Shown in pieces: positions 63,976-64,000 of a stretch of 64,000 nt of DNA (position 1 is the stretch's first letter; every line of letters starts with the position of its first letter). The position numbers and the translations under genes were made by a program. Below the pieces are notes generated by a model, which had not been told where the DNA came from, ran no database searches, and worked only from the letters and a program-made list of their open reading frames with translations. The stretch covers positions 333,376 through 397,375 of the forward strand of contig NZ_FOTR01000004.1 in the NCBI RefSeq assembly GCF_900114645.1. Reading direction: 5' to 3'. This DNA comes from Gracilibacillus orientalis (GTDB lineage: Bacteria > Bacillota > Bacilli > Bacillales > Amphibacillaceae).

Positions 63976-64000
63976 TGTATTTCTTATCATGCAGGAAGAA

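Noticed and set aside
1..64000. CRISPR array, tRNA or rRNA genes, prophage or phage-defence island
   Set aside because: No regularly spaced short repeats, no cloverleaf or rRNA sequence and no phage structural or defence gene set were recognised.

Overview
The window looks like a chromosomal piece of a low-GC, endospore-forming Bacillaceae, most like the halotolerant genera around Gracilibacillus, Oceanobacillus and Virgibacillus. The reasons are the strong AT bias, AGGAGG-type ribosome binding sites, many TTG starts with good binding sites, Spo0E-type and YozE/YolD/YqfQ/DUF6501 small proteins, LexA boxes of the CGAAC-N4-GTTCG type, and TPP, lysine and T-box leaders. No rRNA, tRNA, CRISPR array or prophage was seen. 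The genus is an inference and no database was consulted.

Layout. 1-9 kb: an NlpC/P60 cell-wall hydrolase (cut by the window edge), thyA-dfrA, two tandem tatA genes and tatC, yozE, then a divergent SOS pair (yolD and sbcDC) with a LexA box in each promoter. 9-15.7 kb: yqfQ-like, msrAB, an AbrB-type membrane protein, DUF6501, a histidine phosphatase, ferredoxin, acylphosphatase, and a FAD/Rieske oxidoreductase. 15.7-28 kb is accessory in character. It holds a dead lipoprotein gene, an ArsR/flavodoxin-fold reductase/3-hydroxyacyl-CoA dehydrogenase operon, an IS3 fossil, a Spo0E-like gene with a sensor kinase and a ThDP enzyme, a PcaC-like protein, an endonuclease I-type nuclease, an intracellular subtilisin, Tn3 transposon fossils, a WYL regulator and a DJ-1/PfpI protein. 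28-32 kb: two adjacent ECF sigma/anti-sigma systems, the second with a membrane protein built from three repeats. 32-41 kb: a CAP protein, a DUF2680 protein, a TPP-riboswitch operon ykoEDC (thiamine or HMP uptake) divergent from a lysine-riboswitch dapA, then yqxD, an esterase and a cysteine synthase.

41-51.5 kb is a catabolic cluster on the minus strand: an AraC regulator, an MBL hydrolase, rhaB-rhaA, rhaEW and lutABC. Together these can take L-rhamnose to dihydroxyacetone phosphate plus L-lactate, and then to pyruvate. 52-64 kb: ilvA, a GH42 beta-galactosidase with a cre site, a DUF6944 repetitive protein, a VOC protein, a YpiP methyltransferase, ppaC, proBA behind a proline T-box, ilvE, and a CBS protein with a HEPN-like motif.

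The most unusual material is non-coding. Two copies of a long inverted-repeat element lie at about 51.5-52.0 and 63.4-64.0 kb. A shorter palindromic element occurs in three places, one of them splitting the tat operon. A perfect 16-bp hairpin buries the rhaB ribosome binding site.
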